From positions 1 through 6,867 of the forward strand of contig JAFDDL010000435.1 of assembly GCA_019310865.1 (NCBI GenBank): DNA of 6,867 bases. The letters are read 5' to 3'. The notes beneath the pieces are model-generated. The model saw nothing but the letters and a program-made list of their open reading frames with translations. It had not been told where the DNA came from and did not search any database. Shown piece after piece: positions 5,299 to 6,867 of this stretch (the stretch's first letter is position 1; every line of letters begins with the position of its first letter). Source of the DNA: Deltaproteobacteria bacterium. Its GTDB lineage: Bacteria; Desulfobacterota; Desulfobacteria; Desulfobacterales; JAFDDL01. Both the position numbers and the translations under genes were made by a program.

Positions 5299-6021
5299 CT
5301 ATACCGAGGTCGATAGCAGCGATCCTTTTTGGCCGGTAATATTGAGGGAGTTGAAACGCACACCGATGGCAAAAAGCCCCTCATCGTCCACCACCAAGGC
5401 CTGAGAACTTTTGACTTGCGCAACAGCGCTGAAAAAGGCGGCACTGACATGGATTACCGCCTGCGGCTTCAGGTATTCCTGGCCCTTGAAGCGCAATCCC
5501 TGGGGTGAAAAATCGATCATTTTACCGGATTGTTTCCTGTTAGGCGAACGGGCATGATACCAGATAGTCTGCTCTTTTTTGATCCGCTTTGTGGCGCGGC
5601 GGCAGTCTTTATCTGTCCGGGTCTCGTTCGCAGATTCCAAGGGATTGCAGCATGCAGAGCAGTTGGAGTCGTTGTCGGTTGAGTTTCTGGCCAGCGATTG
5701 CCGACAATACGGACAGGCAACCGTTATCAGCGGTTTTTTCTCTGATTCAGCTTTCGCATTTGGGTTGATCGTGTAGTGCTTGAGCAGCTGTTTATCGTAT
5801 TGTGCCCGTTTGGCGGAATGACTGAGCATTTCGTAGGCTTCATTGAGCAGCGAGGCTTCGATATGCTCTCCGCCCAGGTCGGGATGGTTGCCCAGCTCAC
5901 GCATCAGTGTCAGGTAACTGGCCCGTATAATTTCTATTTCCGCATCCGGTTGCACCTGCAAAATCCGATAGTAATTTCGCCGGTTCTTCATCTTTTTTAA
6001 AATTTGAGTTTTATGATCCAT
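5299..6021 (-). CDS. DnaJ domain - zinc ribbon - PilZ domain fusion protein
   Basis: Cytoplasmic 240-residue protein with no signal peptide or membrane segment. Residues about 15-80 form a J-domain: NYYRILQVQPDAEIE, the HPD motif at 46-48 (GNHPDLGG), then LLNEAYEMLSHSAKRAQYD. HPD is the contact that stimulates Hsp70/DnaK ATPase. Residues about 101-128 hold a small zinc-binding module, CPYC (103-106) and CSAC (121-124). Residues about 154-226 form a PilZ domain with both c-di-GMP-binding motifs: RSPNR (Arg158, Arg162; RxxxR) and DFSPQG (170-175; DxSxxG), ending FAIGVRF. There is no Gly/Phe region or DnaJ C-terminal substrate domain, so it is not a housekeeping DnaJ. ATG 6021 is preferred because GGGGTGA lies 7 bases upstream; Met11 is the alternative. 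It follows the reductase gene by seven bases and is probably co-transcribed. Inferred role: a c-di-GMP-dependent adaptor for DnaK or another partner. Confidence 0.88.
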   Translation of the reverse strand: MDHKTQILKKMKNRRNYYRILQVQPDAEIEIIRASYLTLMRELGNHPDLGGEHIEASLLNEAYEMLSHSAKRAQYDKQLLKHYTINPNAKAESEKKPLITVACPYCRQSLARNSTDNDSNCSACCNPLESANETRTDKDCRRATKRIKKEQTIWYHARSPNRKQSGKMIDFSPQGLRFKGQEYLKPQAVIHVSAAFFSAVAQVKSSQALVVDDEGLFAIGVRFNSLNITGQKGSLLSTSV

Positions 6022-6028
6022 TTAACTT

Positions 6029-6035
6029 TCACCCC
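6029..6035 (-). promoter_or_regulatory. Shine-Dalgarno of the DnaJ-PilZ gene, overlapping the upstream stop
   Basis: On the minus strand GGGGTGA sits 7 bases before ATG 6021, and its last three bases are the TGA stop of the upstream reductase frame. This arrangement suits translational coupling and decides the start of the downstream gene. Confidence 0.65.
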
Positions 6036-6867
6036 ACTCGCACAGGCTTCAAAGAGATTGTATTGTTTAAGATGGGAAGCAAAATACGGGCCGGTTTAAG
6101 CGTGAGCCAGAAAACACTATAAAAACAGATTGTTAAAGACCGACTGGGGCATCCATGCACAGAGATTGTGGAAATAAAGACATAGTTTCTATGGAATTGA
6201 GTATCTGCCTTTTTAACCTCGGGTGGAAACCTTGCGCTGTCCAGGGTGGCATCGTACCGGGCCGATAGAATGCCCGGCACCAGCGGTAACAGCTGATGGC
6301 TGAAAAAGACCGAGGCGTCCTTTGGCAGCTCACTGGGCAGGTTGTCCACGGCCAGCAGCACGATCCCATCACCGATATGGCCGTCTTCTATAGCCCGGGT
6401 GTCGGGCTGGATCCTGTAGGCGGGCATGCCGCTGTCTGTGGCTTTGACATTGCACTCGAAAGAGCCTTCGATATCGCAGGTAATGTCGGCGATTGCCTGG
6501 AGTTTCCGGGTGCCGCTTTCTTTCCCCAACGCTTTCAAACCGTCCCAGGTAACGAATTTTGGGTATCGTTTTTCCCAGTATACTGCATTGACCAGGATGC
6601 TGATATGCGGCAGATACGACTGAAACTTGCTTTGGAAAAGTTCCGGTGACCGGTAGTACTCATCGAGGACGAAGGGTTTGCCTTGTATATTTTCCACAAG
6701 ATGTGCTTCGTGAAACACCGACAGGTAGAGGGTATGGCGGTTGCCGTTTCCGGCTGAAGGTAACGTAGAAAGCCGGTCCGGTTGGATTTCTTCCACCGGA
6801 AGACATTTGAAAATTTTCTGGGCGCCCATTGAAACATTTCCGTAGCCCAGAATACCTATTACCAGGG
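6029..6867 (-). CDS. Lysine-ketoglutarate reductase (LOR/saccharopine dehydrogenase)-like protein, 5' end outside window
   Basis: The minus-strand frame is open to the window edge, so the ATG at 6829 is internal. The preceding codons read LVIGILGYGNVS, running into MGAQKIF; this G-x-G-x-x-S-x-G region is the NAD(P)-binding turn of the family. Further conserved blocks: VYWEKRYPKFVTWDGL, ADITCDIEGSFECNV, PAYRIQPDT, and DGIVLLAVDNLPSELPKDAS before HQLLPLVPGIL. These match the reductase half of bifunctional lysine-ketoglutarate reductase/saccharopine dehydrogenase, which is related to the alanine dehydrogenase/transhydrogenase fold. It would couple lysine and 2-oxoglutarate with NAD(P)H, or act on a related amino acid. 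About 280 residues are visible. After FPPEVKKA the last 60 or so residues (CFYSVFWLTLKPARILLP) do not resemble the family and may be read-through of a decayed C-terminus. Confidence 0.82.
   Translation of the reverse strand, partial: LVIGILGYGNVSMGAQKIFKCLPVEEIQPDRLSTLPSAGNGNRHTLYLSVFHEAHLVENIQGKPFVLDEYYRSPELFQSKFQSYLPHISILVNAVYWEKRYPKFVTWDGLKALGKESGTRKLQAIADITCDIEGSFECNVKATDSGMPAYRIQPDTRAIEDGHIGDGIVLLAVDNLPSELPKDASVFFSHQLLPLVPGILSARYDATLDSARFPPEVKKADTQFHRNYVFISTISVHGCPSRSLTICFYSVFWLTLKPARILLPILNNTISLKPVRVG

Overview
The window is a bacterial chromosomal segment of mixed character. It has two conserved metabolic or signalling blocks at its ends, separated by about 3 kb of decayed toxin-antitoxin and ATPase genes. 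There are no rRNA, tRNA, CRISPR or transposase genes. A fused ADP-forming acyl-CoA synthetase, a saccharopine-type reductase and a DnaJ-PilZ protein together suggest an anaerobic Desulfobacterota-like (delta-proteobacterial) bacterium. This is an inference from gene content only.

Left block (1-2246, + strand): the last 16 codons of an unidentified gene, then a complete 716-residue ADP-forming acyl-CoA (acetyl-CoA) synthetase with alpha and beta parts fused. Both phosphohistidine sites are visible. Its stop codon lies in a perfect 12-bp tandem duplication.

Middle block (about 2247-5298): a graveyard built on one theme. It holds (i) a frameshifted N-terminal fragment resembling a HepT toxin, (ii) a DUF4143-type ATPase reduced to its C-terminal nuclease-like domain, (iii) a C-terminal remnant of an MNT/Pol-beta-type nucleotidyltransferase, (iv) one apparently intact AAA ATPase of the archaeal-ATPase/DUF234 type, on the minus strand behind a clear promoter built from 32-bp-spaced direct repeats, and (v) a small ORF that starts as an MNT nucleotidyltransferase with an intact GSX10DXD motif and changes at a shared Leu-Asp-Ile into the middle of a HepT toxin. 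A 67-bp imperfect repeat (2900-2966 and 5204-5270) and a 30-bp copy of the ATPase 3' end (3171-3200 and 5262-5291) tie the two sides together, so the region was reshuffled by duplication and illegitimate recombination. A perfect 41-bp tandem duplication lies in the otherwise non-coding 4.5-4.9 kb stretch.

Right block (5299-6867, minus strand): the C-terminal part of a lysine-ketoglutarate-reductase-like protein whose start lies beyond the window. Seven bases separate it from a compact DnaJ-zinc ribbon-PilZ fusion, which looks like a c-di-GMP-responsive co-chaperone or adaptor. The two are probably co-transcribed and translationally coupled. The J-PilZ fusion and the MNT/HepT/ATPase wreckage are the most interesting parts of the window.
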